From: 66-474 sp040255405
GTDB lineage: Bacteria; Pseudomonadota; Gammaproteobacteria; Xanthomonadales; Rhodanobacteraceae
Assembly (NCBI GenBank): GCA_040255405.1
Contig: JBDZUX010000001.1
Coordinates: 124,001 to 188,000 of the forward strand
Length of the DNA stretch: 64,000 bases
Direction: 5' to 3'
Part shown: positions 36,075 to 45,007 of the stretch, piece after piece
How positions within the stretch are numbered: position 1 is the stretch's first letter
Layout of the letters: each line of letters begins with the position of its first letter
Translations under genes and position numbers: made by a program
The notes under the pieces: generated by a model
Databases searched by the model: none
What the model was told of the DNA's origin: nothing
Seen by the model: the letters and a program-made list of their open reading frames with translations, nothing else

Positions 36075-37335
36075 GCGTGCTCACCCTTTCCGGAACCGGC
36101 TTGGTTTTCTCCAATCCGAAGAACGTATAGACCCACAGGAACGCGAAGAACGCGAAGTACAGGACCACCAGGGTCCGGCCGAACAGGTTCTCGATGGTGG
36201 TGATGTCGGCGTTGGGGCCGAAGATGGACACGATCCAGCCCGGCGTGAGGTCGGCGCCGATCGCGCACAGCAGGATGAACACGATCGCGAAGATCGTCAG
36301 CGCCACCTTGTAGGCAACACCGCGGTAGCGGACCGACTTGACCTGGCCGCGATCGAGCCATGGCACCAGGAACAGCACGATGATCGAAAGCGCCAGGGCG
36401 ATCACGCCCCAGCCCTTGCTCGGGATCATCCGCAGGATCGCGTAGAACGGCGAGAAGTACCACACCGGCTTGATGGTGGCGGGCGTGACGAGATCGTTGG
36501 CCGGGATCGAGTTGTCGTGTTCGAGGAAGAACCCGCCCACGGTCGGTTCGAAGAAGATGATGATCGCGCAGATGATCAGGAACACGCCGACGCCGACCAG
36601 GTCCTTCAGCGTGTAGTACGGGTGGAAGGGGATGCCGTCCAGCGGGTGGCCATCCGGGCCCTTGCGCTTCTTGATCTCGACCCCGTCGGGATTGTTGGAA
36701 CCCACTTCATGCAGCGCGCCCAGGTGCAGCACCACCAGCAGCAGCAACACCAGCGGCAGCGCGACCACGTGCAGCGCGAAGAACCGGTTGAGCGTGGGAT
36801 CGGACGGCACGAAGCTGCCCATGATCCAGTCCACCAGCTGCGCGCCGATCACCGGCACCGCGCTGAACAGGGTGATGATCACCTTCGCGCCCCAGAACGA
36901 CATGTTGCCCCACGGCAACACGTAACCCATGAAGGCTTCGGCCATCAGCGCCAGGAAGATCAGCATGCCGAGCAGCCACACCAGCTCGCGCGGCTTCTTG
37001 AACGAGCCGTACATCAATCCGCGGAACATGTGCAGGTACACCACGATGAAGAACATCGATGCACCGGTGACGTGCATGTAGCGCACCAGCCAGCCCCAAC
37101 GCACGTCGCGCATGATGTATTGCACGGAATCGAACGCACCGGCGGCGGTCGGCGTGTAGAACATCGTCAGGAAGATGCCCGTGACGATCTGGTTCACCAG
37201 CACCAGCAGCGCCAGCGAACCGAAGTAATACATGACGTTGAAATTCTTGGGCGCGTAGTAGCCCGTCATGTGCTTCGTGTAGACCGCACCCAGCCCCGGG
37301 GTGCGCTCGTTGAACCATTGCGTGAACGCGCCCAT
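36067..37335 (-). CDS. petB: Cytochrome b of the bc1 complex
   Basis: This is the membrane core of ubiquinol-cytochrome c reductase, with Qo and Qi sites. It has 422 residues and about eight helices plus a C-terminal extra helix. Heme ligand candidates are His88, His102, His189 and His204. The Qo-site motif normally PEWY reads PVWY (290-293), so the conserved Glu is replaced by Val; PVWY is known in some beta- and gammaproteobacteria. The start overlaps the petA stop by one base (TAATG). Confidence 0.97.
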   Translation of the reverse strand: MGAFTQWFNERTPGLGAVYTKHMTGYYAPKNFNVMYYFGSLALLVLVNQIVTGIFLTMFYTPTAAGAFDSVQYIMRDVRWGWLVRYMHVTGASMFFIVVYLHMFRGLMYGSFKKPRELVWLLGMLIFLALMAEAFMGYVLPWGNMSFWGAKVIITLFSAVPVIGAQLVDWIMGSFVPSDPTLNRFFALHVVALPLVLLLLVVLHLGALHEVGSNNPDGVEIKKRKGPDGHPLDGIPFHPYYTLKDLVGVGVFLIICAIIIFFEPTVGGFFLEHDNSIPANDLVTPATIKPVWYFSPFYAILRMIPSKGWGVIALALSIIVLFLVPWLDRGQVKSVRYRGVAYKVALTIFAIVFILLCAIGADLTPGWIVSIFGPNADITTIENLFGRTLVVLYFAFFAFLWVYTFFGLEKTKPVPERVSTHD

Positions 37336-37931
37336 TACGCGGCTCCTTTCGGATCGACGCCGATCTGGATGTGGGTGTCATCGACGAAGTGGTACGGCGG
37401 CACCACCATGTTCAGCGGCGCAGGCACCCCGTCGTAAACGCGCGCGGCGATGTCGTAGCGCGAGTGGTGGCAGGGGCAGTAGAAGCCGCCCTTCCAGTTC
37501 GGGTCGAACGATTCGGGCTTCACCTCGCCCTTGTAGTCGGGTACGCAGCCCAGGTGGGTGCAGATGCCGATCAGGACCATCCATTCGGGTTTGATGGAAC
37601 GCGTGGCGTTCTGGCAATACTTGGGCTGCTCGGACTCGTTCGACTGCGGGTCGCGCAGTAGCGGATCCTGCTTGGGCAGCCATTCCAGCTGCTCCCTGGT
37701 GCGGTTGACCACGAAGATCGGCTGGCTGCGCCAGGCCACGCGGATCATCTGGCCCTTTTCGATCTTGCCGATCGCGATGGTCACCGGGGCGCCGGCTGAT
37801 TCGGCCCGCGCGCTTGGCAACCAGGTTTCGACGAACGGAATGGCCGTGATGACCAAACCGGCGCCGCCGATCACGGCGGTGGACGCCGTGAGGAACCTGC
37901 GTCGACCCTTGTTGATGCTTTCGTCCGCCAT
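37335..37931 (-). CDS. petA: Rieske iron-sulfur subunit of the bc1 complex
   Basis: It carries the [2Fe-2S] cluster that accepts electrons from quinol. It has 198 residues: twin-arginine type start (GRRRFLTASTAV), one membrane helix (about 16-34), and cluster motifs Cys124-Thr-His126-Leu-Gly-Cys129 and Cys152-Pro-Cys154-His155. ATG 37931 gives the canonical N-terminus. First gene of petABC; its promoter should lie in the 191-base gap shared with the divergent degS-like gene. Confidence 0.97.
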   Translation of the reverse strand: MADESINKGRRRFLTASTAVIGGAGLVITAIPFVETWLPSARAESAGAPVTIAIGKIEKGQMIRVAWRSQPIFVVNRTREQLEWLPKQDPLLRDPQSNESEQPKYCQNATRSIKPEWMVLIGICTHLGCVPDYKGEVKPESFDPNWKGGFYCPCHHSRYDIAARVYDGVPAPLNMVVPPYHFVDDTHIQIGVDPKGAA

Positions 37932-38122
37932 CAGCCTCTCCGCACTGCTTGCAGTCGCGGCCTTGAACCGCGCCGCGGTTGGTGTTGTCCGACGATGCGC
38001 ACGGAACCGACGAACGGCCGGCACGGCCGCAGTCCCGTCGCCCTTCGGGCCCCAAAATCGTGTTAGTTTAGCGTTCGCCTCGTGAGCGCACAATCCGACG
38101 GCGCTCGACGGGACCTCCGTTC

Positions 38123-39298
38123 ATGCTTCGCAAGCTCCGCCCGCTCCTGTTCATCCTGCAATTCGTGGTGGTGGGTCTTGCGGCCGCCTTTCTGATCAGT
38201 CTCGCGTGGCCGGGCGTGGGGGCACACCTGCGCGAGAGCCTGCACGGCGGACGCCCCGCGACGGTCGACCCGCGTCCGGCCTCCGATACGCCGGCGCATG
38301 GTCCGGCTTCCTACGCCGGTGCGGTCGCCAAGGCAGCCCCGGCGGTGGTGAACATCTATGCCGACAAGACCGTCACCGAACGGCCGCTGGCGGTATTTCC
38401 CGATCCGATCCTGCAGCGGCTATGGGGTGGCATGGCCGGCCCGGCGCTGAAGCGCCGCGAACAAAGCCTGGGTTCCGGCGTGATCTTCACCTCCGACGGC
38501 TACGTGCTCACCAACAACCACGTGATTTCCGGCGCCGACGACATCCAGGTGCTGCTGCACGACGGCCGGGTCGCGCATGCCCGGGTGATCGGCACCGATC
38601 CGGACACCGACCTCGCGGTGCTGAAGATCGACGCCGGCACCCTGCCCACGATCGAGGTCGACGGCGAAACCCCACGGGTCGGCGATGTGGTGCTGGCGAT
38701 CGGCAACCCGTTCGGCATCGGCCAGACGGTGACGATGGGCATCGTCAGCGCGTTGCAGCGACAGCTGGTGCTCTCGCCCTACGAAGATTTCATCCAGACC
38801 GACGCGGCCATCAACTCCGGCAATTCCGGCGGCGCGCTGGTTAACGCCGACGGTGAACTGATCGGCATCAACACTGCAATGTTCGACCGCGATGCCGGTG
38901 CGCAAGGCATCGGCTTCGCGATTCCGGTGCGCACCGCCAAGCGCGTGCTGGAACAGATCGTGGAGCACGGCCGGGTCGTACGCGGCTGGCTCGGCGTGGA
39001 GGTCGGCAATGTGATGATCTCCGCCGATTCCGGGCTGCCGGCCGCCGCGCGCGGCGCGATGGTGGTGGACGTCTACCCGGGCGGCCCGGCGGCCCAGGCG
39101 GGGCTGCAGCCGGGCGACGTGCTGCTGCAGATGGACAAGCAGCCGATCATCGACCCGGCCGGCCTGCGCACCCGCGAGGCGGAAATGGCACCCGGCAGCA
39201 AGGTCGCGATCTCCGGCCTGCGCGCGGGCGAACCGTTCCATGCCCAAGTGGTATTGGCGCAGCGGCCCTCGTTCCGGCAAACCACGCCGCGCGGGTAG
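38123..39298 (+). CDS. degS: DegS/AlgW-type periplasmic serine protease
   Basis: A 391-residue membrane-anchored HtrA protease. N-terminal helix at about 10-30, then the trypsin-like domain with His133 (TNNHVIS), Asp163 (DTDLAVL) and Ser235 (NSGNSGGAL), and a single PDZ domain (about 285-380, GWLGVEVGN to QPIID). One PDZ plus a membrane anchor marks the DegS/AlgW branch, which senses misfolded outer-membrane proteins and cleaves the anti-sigma factor RseA/MucA. It is divergent from petA. Confidence 0.93.
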   Translation: MLRKLRPLLFILQFVVVGLAAAFLISLAWPGVGAHLRESLHGGRPATVDPRPASDTPAHGPASYAGAVAKAAPAVVNIYADKTVTERPLAVFPDPILQRLWGGMAGPALKRREQSLGSGVIFTSDGYVLTNNHVISGADDIQVLLHDGRVAHARVIGTDPDTDLAVLKIDAGTLPTIEVDGETPRVGDVVLAIGNPFGIGQTVTMGIVSALQRQLVLSPYEDFIQTDAAINSGNSGGALVNADGELIGINTAMFDRDAGAQGIGFAIPVRTAKRVLEQIVEHGRVVRGWLGVEVGNVMISADSGLPAAARGAMVVDVYPGGPAAQAGLQPGDVLLQMDKQPIIDPAGLRTREAEMAPGSKVAISGLRAGEPFHAQVVLAQRPSFRQTTPRG

Positions 39299-39373
39299 TC
39301 AGGCTGGGCTCCAGTGCATCCAGCCCGACCCGCGGAAGCACAGCCAATCAACAGCGGATCGATGCACAGGCGA

Positions 39374-39934
39374 TCAATAGCGCAGCAGCGATTGCAGCGG
39401 TACACGCGCGGGCCAACGCGCGCGCGCCTCGAGGAAATCCAGCTCGATCACCACGCCGGCGCCCAGCACGCTGGCGCCGAGGGCCGCCACCAGTTCGCGC
39501 GCCGCCGCCAAGGTGCCCCCAGTGGCCAGCACGTCGTCGACGATCAGCACGCGCGCGCCGGGAACGAGCGCGTCTTCGTGGATTTCCAGCCGCGCCTTGC
39601 CGTATTCCAGCCCGAAATCGACGCCGCGTGTCGCGGCCGGCAACTTGCCGGCCTTGCGCAGCGGCACGAAGCCGGCCTCCAGCGCGCGCGCCAGCGCCGC
39701 GCCAAAGATGAAGCCGCGTGCCTCGATGCCGCATACCACGTCGACCTTGCCGCTGCGCCACGGCGCGGCCAACGCATCCACGCAATCGCGAAACGTCGCC
39801 GCCTCGGCCAGCAACGGCGTGATGTCCTTGAACAGCACGCCCGGCGACGGAAAATCGGGCACGTCGCGGATATGCGCGGCAAGCCGCGCGCGCAGCGCGT
39901 CATCGATCTGCGCGCTGGCCGCACCCGCGTTCAA
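39374..39934 (-). CDS. apt: Adenine phosphoribosyltransferase
   Basis: Apt salvages adenine with PRPP to give AMP. It has 186 residues. It shows IRDVPDFPSPGVLFKDITPL, IEARGFIFGAALA, GVDFGLEYGKARLEIHEDAL and the PRPP loop VLIVDDVLATGGTL, all diagnostic. The start is inferred as TTG 39934, which overlaps the stop codon of the upstream DUF2007 gene (TTGA); no ATG or GTG is available at a suitable place in frame. Confidence 0.95.
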   Translation of the reverse strand: MNAGAASAQIDDALRARLAAHIRDVPDFPSPGVLFKDITPLLAEAATFRDCVDALAAPWRSGKVDVVCGIEARGFIFGAALARALEAGFVPLRKAGKLPAATRGVDFGLEYGKARLEIHEDALVPGARVLIVDDVLATGGTLAAARELVAALGASVLGAGVVIELDFLEARARWPARVPLQSLLRY

Positions 39935-40209
39935 GGCACCGCGGGCTTCAGGTGCAGCGGCGGCAACGCCGGATCGGCTGCAGGTTCCGGAGGCGAACGC
40001 AACATCTCGACGAGTTCCCGTACCACCGGCGCGGCTGCTTCGACCGCGATGTCGGGTACGCTCACGGTCAGGAAGTCCCGCGCAGGCAACTGGCCCATTC
40101 CCCCGATCAGGTATTCGCCGTTGACGAACGCCGGGATGCCGGCCTGCTCCAGCGCGTCCTTCACGAGGTGCGCATCGACGATGCCTTCGGCACGATAAAC
40201 GATTCGCAT
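39931..40209 (-). CDS. DUF2007-domain protein
   Basis: A 92-residue protein of the DUF2007 (putative signal-transducing, PII-like fold) family: MRIVYRAEGIVDAHLVKDAL then EQAGIPAFVNGEYLIGG, a typical pattern of an alpha/beta domain that may bind a small ligand. The C-terminus is a Pro-rich tail. It is coupled to apt by a 4-base overlap and divergent from glnS. Function unknown. Confidence 0.85.
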   Translation of the reverse strand: MRIVYRAEGIVDAHLVKDALEQAGIPAFVNGEYLIGGMGQLPARDFLTVSVPDIAVEAAAPVVRELVEMLRSPPEPAADPALPPLHLKPAVP

Positions 40210-40289
40210 GGCTCCAACCTAGCACAGGGGAAGCGTTTTCCCCAACGCATCATTACACTTTCCGGTTTGAACCTGGCTGGATCTACCCC

Positions 40290-42023
40290 ATGGCGGACGA
40301 ACCTGCCCCCGTCGTCACCAATTTCATCCGGCAGATCGTGCTGGCCGACCGGGCCTCGGGCAAACACGGCGGCCGGGTCGCCACGCGCTTCCCGCCGGAA
40401 CCGAACGGCCATTTGCACCTCGGCCACGCCAAGGCGATCTGCCTCGACTTCGGGATCGCGCGTGAATTCGGCGGCACCTGCAACCTGCGCCTCGACGACA
40501 CCAATCCCGGCAAGGAAGACCCGGCGTTCGTCGAAGGCATCAAGGATTCCGTGCGTTGGCTCGGTTTCGAATGGAGCGAGCTGCGCCACGCCTCGGACTA
40601 CTTCGAGGTGTTCTATCGCGCCGCGCTGAAACTGGTGGAGGACGGCAAGGCCTACGTAGACGACCTCGATGCCGAGCAGGTGCGCGAATTTCGCGGCACG
40701 CTGACCGAGCCCGGCCGTGATTCGCCGTACCGCGATCGTTCGGTCGAAGCGAACCTCGACCTGTTCCGCCGCATGCGCGCCGGCGAGTTCGCCGACGGCT
40801 CGCGCACGCTGCGCGCCAAGATCGACATGGCATCCGGCAACATCAACCTGCGCGATCCGGCGTTGTACCGCATCCGGAAAGTGACCCACCAGAACACCGG
40901 CGATGCGTGGCCGATCTACCCGATGTACGACTTCGCGCATTCGCTTTCGGATGCCCTGGAAGGCATCACCCATTCATTCTGCACGCTGGAATTCGAGGAT
41001 CACCGCCCGCTGTACGACTGGTGCGTCGACAACGTGGATTTTCCGAACCACCCGGATCTATGGCAGCCGCTGGTCGAGAAGGGTTTGCCGACGGCACCGT
41101 CGAAACCGCGCCAGATCGAATTCGCGCGCGGCAATCTCTCGTACACCGTGATGAGCAAGCGCAAGCTGCTGGAGTTGGTGACCGGCGGCCGCGTGGACGG
41201 CTGGGACGATCCGCGGATGCCGACACTGGCCGGCGTGCGCCGGCGTGGCTTCACCGCTGCGGCGATCCGCCTGTTCTGGGAACGCGCCGGGCTTTCCAAG
41301 CAGAACAGTGTGATCGATTACGGCGTACTCGAGAATTGCGTGCGCGAAGACCTGGATGCGCATGCGCCGCGCCGGATGGCGGTGCTGGATCCGCTGAAAC
41401 TCGTGATCACCAACCTGCCGGATGGCCACGAGGAGACATTGACGTTCCCGAACCACCCCAAGGACGAATCGTTCGGCGCGCGCAAAGTGCCGTTTGCGCG
41501 CGATGTATGGATTGAGCGCGAAGATTTCGCCGAACTGCCGCCCAAGGGTTTCAAACGCATGGTGCCGGGCGGCGAAGTGCGCCTGCGCGGCGTCGGCATC
41601 GTGCGCTGCGATGAAGTGATCAAGGACTCATCGGGCAGTGTCTCGGAGCTTCGCGGCACGCTCGACCCCGCATCACGCCATGGGATGGAAGGCGCCAATC
41701 GCAAGGTCAAGGGCACCATCCACTGGGTCAGCGCGAAGCACGCGATCGAAGCCGAGGTGCGTCTGTACGACCGACTGTTCGATACCGCCGATCCCGATGA
41801 CGACGCGGACGGCAAGACCTGGCTGGATCACTTGAACCCGAACTCGCGCCGCAGCGTGCGCGTGCAACTGGAACCGTCATTGCGCGATGCCGCGCCCGAA
41901 CAACACTTCCAGTTCGAGCGCACCGGCTACTTCGTCGCCGACCGCCACGATCATTCGAGCGGCCGGCCCGTGTTCAATCGGGCGGTAACCTTGCGCGACA
42001 CGTGGACGCAGGGCGGGCGCTGA
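40290..42023 (+). CDS. glnS: Glutaminyl-tRNA synthetase
   Basis: GlnRS charges tRNA-Gln directly. It has 577 residues, a class I synthetase: the HIGH-type motif PPEPNGHLHLGHAKAI near residue 36-51, NLRLDDTNPGKED, and the KMSKS-equivalent VMSKRKL at about 285-291, followed by the beta-barrel anticodon-binding domains (KVKGTIHWVSAKHAIEAEVR; EPSLRDAAPEQHFQFER). The start at MADEPAPVVTNFI is normal. No neighbour gene is cotranscribed. Confidence 0.98.
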   Translation: MADEPAPVVTNFIRQIVLADRASGKHGGRVATRFPPEPNGHLHLGHAKAICLDFGIAREFGGTCNLRLDDTNPGKEDPAFVEGIKDSVRWLGFEWSELRHASDYFEVFYRAALKLVEDGKAYVDDLDAEQVREFRGTLTEPGRDSPYRDRSVEANLDLFRRMRAGEFADGSRTLRAKIDMASGNINLRDPALYRIRKVTHQNTGDAWPIYPMYDFAHSLSDALEGITHSFCTLEFEDHRPLYDWCVDNVDFPNHPDLWQPLVEKGLPTAPSKPRQIEFARGNLSYTVMSKRKLLELVTGGRVDGWDDPRMPTLAGVRRRGFTAAAIRLFWERAGLSKQNSVIDYGVLENCVREDLDAHAPRRMAVLDPLKLVITNLPDGHEETLTFPNHPKDESFGARKVPFARDVWIEREDFAELPPKGFKRMVPGGEVRLRGVGIVRCDEVIKDSSGSVSELRGTLDPASRHGMEGANRKVKGTIHWVSAKHAIEAEVRLYDRLFDTADPDDDADGKTWLDHLNPNSRRSVRVQLEPSLRDAAPEQHFQFERTGYFVADRHDHSSGRPVFNRAVTLRDTWTQGGR

Positions 42024-42312
42024 AATCCGCGGCAGGCTCCGCGTTCGCGCACTCGTCACGCCCGCTCGACGGATTGTTTACCTGAACCCGAACGCATCCT
42101 GAAGATCCGGAAGGCGGGCGCGGTCTGCGCGCCCGGCCCCAAAGCCAGCTTTCATGCGGCTTTCCCCCACCTCGCGCCCCTCCAACATGAACGCGCACGG
42201 TATCGGATCCGCGCATCCGGGGCCGCGGTTAGCAGTCGGTCATTTTCCTGTTGCTACGTTCGATGCGCATCGTCGCCTTGACGCGCTGCGCCCGAAACAA
42301 CAGGAGAACACG

Positions 42313-42660
42313 ATGAGACATCCCCGCCACCTCGCCGCCATCGCTCTCGCCGTCGCCGTCAGCTTCGGAATGTCCACGGGCGTGGCACTGGCGGCGCAGC
42401 AAACCGCACCGACGACCGAACATTCGTCCACTGCCGGCCAGGCCGTGAGCGATGCGTGGATCACCACCAAGGTGAAAAGCGAACTCGCCACCACCAAGGG
42501 CGTCAAGAGCATGGACGTGACGGTGAAAACCGTGGATGGCGTGGTGACCCTGACCGGCGTGCTGGCCACCGAGAACGCGGTCGACAAAGCCGTCGCCGCC
42601 GCGAAAAGCGTCAAGGGCGTGAAGGATGTCGACGCCGCCGGCCTGAAGTCCAGGAACTGA
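42313..42660 (+). CDS. Periplasmic BON-domain protein (OsmY-like)
   Basis: A 115-residue protein with a signal peptide (cleavage near VALAA-QQ, about residue 28) and one BON domain (VSDAWITTKVKSELATT to VKGVKDVDAAG). A good ribosome binding site (CAGGAG) precedes ATG 42313. OsmY-type proteins are induced by osmotic or stationary stress. It is followed 3 bases later by a CsbD-like gene, another stress marker. Confidence 0.88.
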   Translation: MRHPRHLAAIALAVAVSFGMSTGVALAAQQTAPTTEHSSTAGQAVSDAWITTKVKSELATTKGVKSMDVTVKTVDGVVTLTGVLATENAVDKAVAAAKSVKGVKDVDAAGLKSRN

Positions 42661-42663
42661 ATC

Positions 42664-42891
42664 ATGGCCGCCCTCGAACCGGCTGTGGAACCATCCAGGC
42701 TTGCCACCGGCCATGACCGGATCAGGCAGGAGTGGATGGCGATCTCCGACAAACTGCGTCGTCGCTGGCGGAAGCTGACCGCCGATGACGTCCTCTTCCG
42801 CGATGGCGATGCGGAATACCTCGCGCGTGTCCTGCAGGACCGCTACGGGCGTGGATCGCCAGGAAGCGCGACTGCAAGTGCGCGAATTTGA
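42664..42891 (+). CDS. Small CsbD-like stress protein
   Basis: A 75-residue protein. Its core (IRQEWMAISDKLRRRWRKLT, ADDVLFRDGDAEYLARVLQD, RYG) follows the CsbD pattern W..l.G.vk..WgklTdDDl....G....l.gkLq.rYG, though the opening Trp-Gly pattern is weak. CsbD proteins are general-stress proteins of unknown mechanism. It starts 3 bases after the BON gene stop, so the two form an operon. The last 12 residues may be a composition artefact. Confidence 0.72.
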   Translation: MAALEPAVEPSRLATGHDRIRQEWMAISDKLRRRWRKLTADDVLFRDGDAEYLARVLQDRYGRGSPGSATASARI

Positions 42892-43072
42892 GCAGGCGTT
42901 GTAGGGCCGGTGCGCGGACGCTCGCACGGAGTCGCGACGTCCGCACGCCGGTTTTGAATCCGGGAACGCCACGGCGTTTCCGGCGACTTCAAGGATGAAG
43001 CCGCGTCGACCGGGCCGTCCCCCTCCGCGCCCGGCCGGCATCCCGCCAAGTGTGCCGACACCGCGGGAATCC

Positions 43073-43105
43073 CTCCGGACAAGTGAAGGATCATCTTGTC
43101 CGGAG
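43073..43105. repeat. Perfect 11-base hairpin
   Basis: Arms ctccggacaag and cttgtccggag enclose an 11-base loop (tgaaggatcat). It lies in the 299-base gap between the CsbD-like and DUF1328 genes. There is no T-run, so it is not a classic terminator; it could be a protein-binding palindrome or an RNA-stability element. The rest of the gap shows no gene. Confidence 0.7.
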
Positions 43106-43190
43106 CCTTGCATGAAGGCGTACAGGATCGAGGCGGGCGAGACGCGGTACGTGGCACCCACGCCAGTGCCCTGGCACAAGGAGAGTTCCG

Positions 43191-43355
43191 ATGCTTTATT
43201 ACGCCGTCGTTTTCCTGATCATCGCGTTGATTGCGGGCTTCTTCGGATTTTTTGGTGTCGCCGGACTGGCAGGCGGCATCGCGAAGATCCTGTTCGTCAT
43301 CTTCATCATCCTGTTCATCGTGTCGCTGATTTTCGGGCGCCGCAGCCGGTTGTAA
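43191..43355 (+). CDS. DUF1328 small membrane protein (YtjA-like)
   Basis: A 54-residue, two-helix membrane protein, MLYYAVVFLIIALIAGFFG then a Gly-rich turn (VAGLAGGIAKI) and a second helix ending GRRSRL. This is the typical DUF1328 pattern. A perfect-looking ribosome binding site (AAGGAGAG) lies 7 bases before the ATG. The family is often stress-induced. It was found by direct reading because it is very short. It ends 18 bases before the stop of the opposing ArsR-type gene. Confidence 0.9.
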   Translation: MLYYAVVFLIIALIAGFFGFFGVAGLAGGIAKILFVIFIILFIVSLIFGRRSRL

Positions 43356-43373
43356 ATCGCGCCCCCGCGCGCA

Positions 43374-44066
43374 TCAGGACTCGATGCCGAAGCGATCGCG
43401 CAAAGCCTTCTGCCCTTTGCGGGTGACGGCAAGCGTGCGGCTGTCGAGGTCGCGCAGCATCCAGCCACGCCGCAATACACTCGCGAGCAACGCCGCGCCA
43501 AGTGCACCGGCAAGGTGCGGGCGGCGTTCACTCCAGTCCAGGCATCCGCAGGCGAAGCGCCGCCGCGCCGCTCGCGCCACGGACACATCGACATCCAGCT
43601 CCGACAATCCTTCGACGCCCTTGTGCGTCACGTCGTAGCTGCCCTCGTCCGATCGCGACAACCAGCGCAGTTCGAAAAGGGAATCGTGCAACGCCACGGC
43701 AAGCCTGCCAGCCATGTGGTCGTAGCACGTGCGCGCGTTGCGCAGACGGTCCGGCGTGGCAGGTTCGAAAGGCGCGCTGGGCGCACCCGCAACCCGGATC
43801 AATGCCTCGATCGCCGCAGCCACGTTGGCGTCGTGCAGGCTGTAATAGCGATGCCGCCCCTGGGGCGTGACCTTGACCAGGTTTTGACCGGCCAGCTTGG
43901 CCAAATGGACGCTCGCAGTCGAGGGGCTCACCCCCGCGACGATCGCCAATTCCGTGCTCGTACGCGCGCAGCCGTCCAGCAACCGGCACAGCATCTGTGT
44001 CCTCGCGGGCTCCGCGATGGCCGCGGCCACGGCGGACAGGCGTGCATCGGCGTTACCAACATCCAT
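43374..44066 (-). CDS. ArsR-family winged-helix transcription regulator
   Basis: A 230-residue regulator. The N-terminal winged helix (about 8-90) contains EPARTQMLCRLLDG, TSTELAIVAGVSPSTASVHL and VTPQGRHRYYSLHDANVAAA, as in ArsR-type proteins. The long C-terminal half has several Cys (ARTCYDHMAGRLAVAL, FACGCLDWSERRPHLAGALG), shared with a family of ArsR regulators of unknown ligand. It is divergent from the NIPSNAP gene (258-base gap), which it may control. Confidence 0.88.
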   Translation of the reverse strand: MDVGNADARLSAVAAAIAEPARTQMLCRLLDGCARTSTELAIVAGVSPSTASVHLAKLAGQNLVKVTPQGRHRYYSLHDANVAAAIEALIRVAGAPSAPFEPATPDRLRNARTCYDHMAGRLAVALHDSLFELRWLSRSDEGSYDVTHKGVEGLSELDVDVSVARAARRRFACGCLDWSERRPHLAGALGAALLASVLRRGWMLRDLDSRTLAVTRKGQKALRDRFGIES

Positions 44067-44324
44067 GCTTTTACGGTAGTCGAAGTATCAGTGCCGTACA
44101 AGCGGCAGCATGGTGCGCGGTGGAAGCATCCTCCGTCCCGTCACCTTCGCGCCAGGCCCACACGCCGATGACAAAACCTGGCGAAGTACGAGACGCCCCA
44201 CGATACGGCACGGGGTGGCTGCTCGGCGCCGGTGTCGTGGCGGCCGCCGTCGCCCCCTCGGCGTGCCCGCCGACATCCGTGCCCCACGCTGACCCACGTC
44301 CCTCCCACAGCCGGAAGACCATGC

Positions 44325-44657
44325 ATGAACATCGTTTGCATCATCCGCTACGAAATCGATCCGCACCAACGTGATGCGTTCAAGGCCTACGCCGAAAACT
44401 GGGGCAAGATCATCCCCCGCTGCGGCGGCGACTTGATCGGCTATTTCCTGCCGTGGCAAGGCACCAACCACGTCGGCTGGGGGCTGATCGGATTCGAGAG
44501 CCTCGCCGCCTACGAGCGATACCAGGAGCGTTTGCGTCTGGACGCGGAAGGCCGACGAAATTTCGGGTTCGCGCATGACAAGCGCTTCATCCTGAAGGAA
44601 GAACGCAACTTCGTCGAAGTCGTCGGCGGCACGTTCAACCTTCCGGCACTGCCCTGA
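44325..44657 (+). CDS. NIPSNAP-family protein
   Basis: A 110-residue ferredoxin-like fold protein: MNIVCIIRYEIDPHQRDAFK, WGKIIPRCGGDLIGYFLP and HVGWGLIGFESLAAYERY are the usual NIPSNAP strands and helices. The biochemical role of these small dimeric proteins is not known. ATG 44325 follows GGAAG; an out-of-frame ATG 4 bases upstream is not used. Divergent from the ArsR-type regulator, its likely controller. Confidence 0.88.
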   Translation: MNIVCIIRYEIDPHQRDAFKAYAENWGKIIPRCGGDLIGYFLPWQGTNHVGWGLIGFESLAAYERYQERLRLDAEGRRNFGFAHDKRFILKEERNFVEVVGGTFNLPALP

Positions 44658-45007
44658 TGGCACGACCTGGCGATGAAAAAGACTACGATCGGCACGGACG
44701 GCGGCGGTTCGAACACGTGGGCGTCGCCGCCGCGGCGATTGTCTGCAATGCCGCGCACCATGGCCGGGAGGAGATCGCGCGTGACGCCGAAATTCCGGTC
44801 TCGCACCTTCCCGACGCTGCCACCGGCGCCCGCTCGCGGCCGGCAATCCATCGCCTGCAGACCATCGCGGTCTGCCCGCGATGTACCGGACTGCCGCTCG
44901 CGTTCGCCGTGCACGGAAATGAAGTATTCAAAAGGCGCGCATGCGCGACCCCGATGCAGCCTTGCACGCGCATGCCGCATCCGGGCGCAGCGGCAGCTTG
45001 ATGCCGA
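44658..45007. other. Stretch without a convincing gene
   Basis: There are 350 bases between the NIPSNAP and hydrolase genes. Two overlapping plus-strand frames of about 114 codons (from 44657 and 44673) cover it, but both are Arg/Pro/Ser-rich with no family signature and look like GC-driven frames. A decayed gene is possible. Nothing else is supported. Confidence 0.5.
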
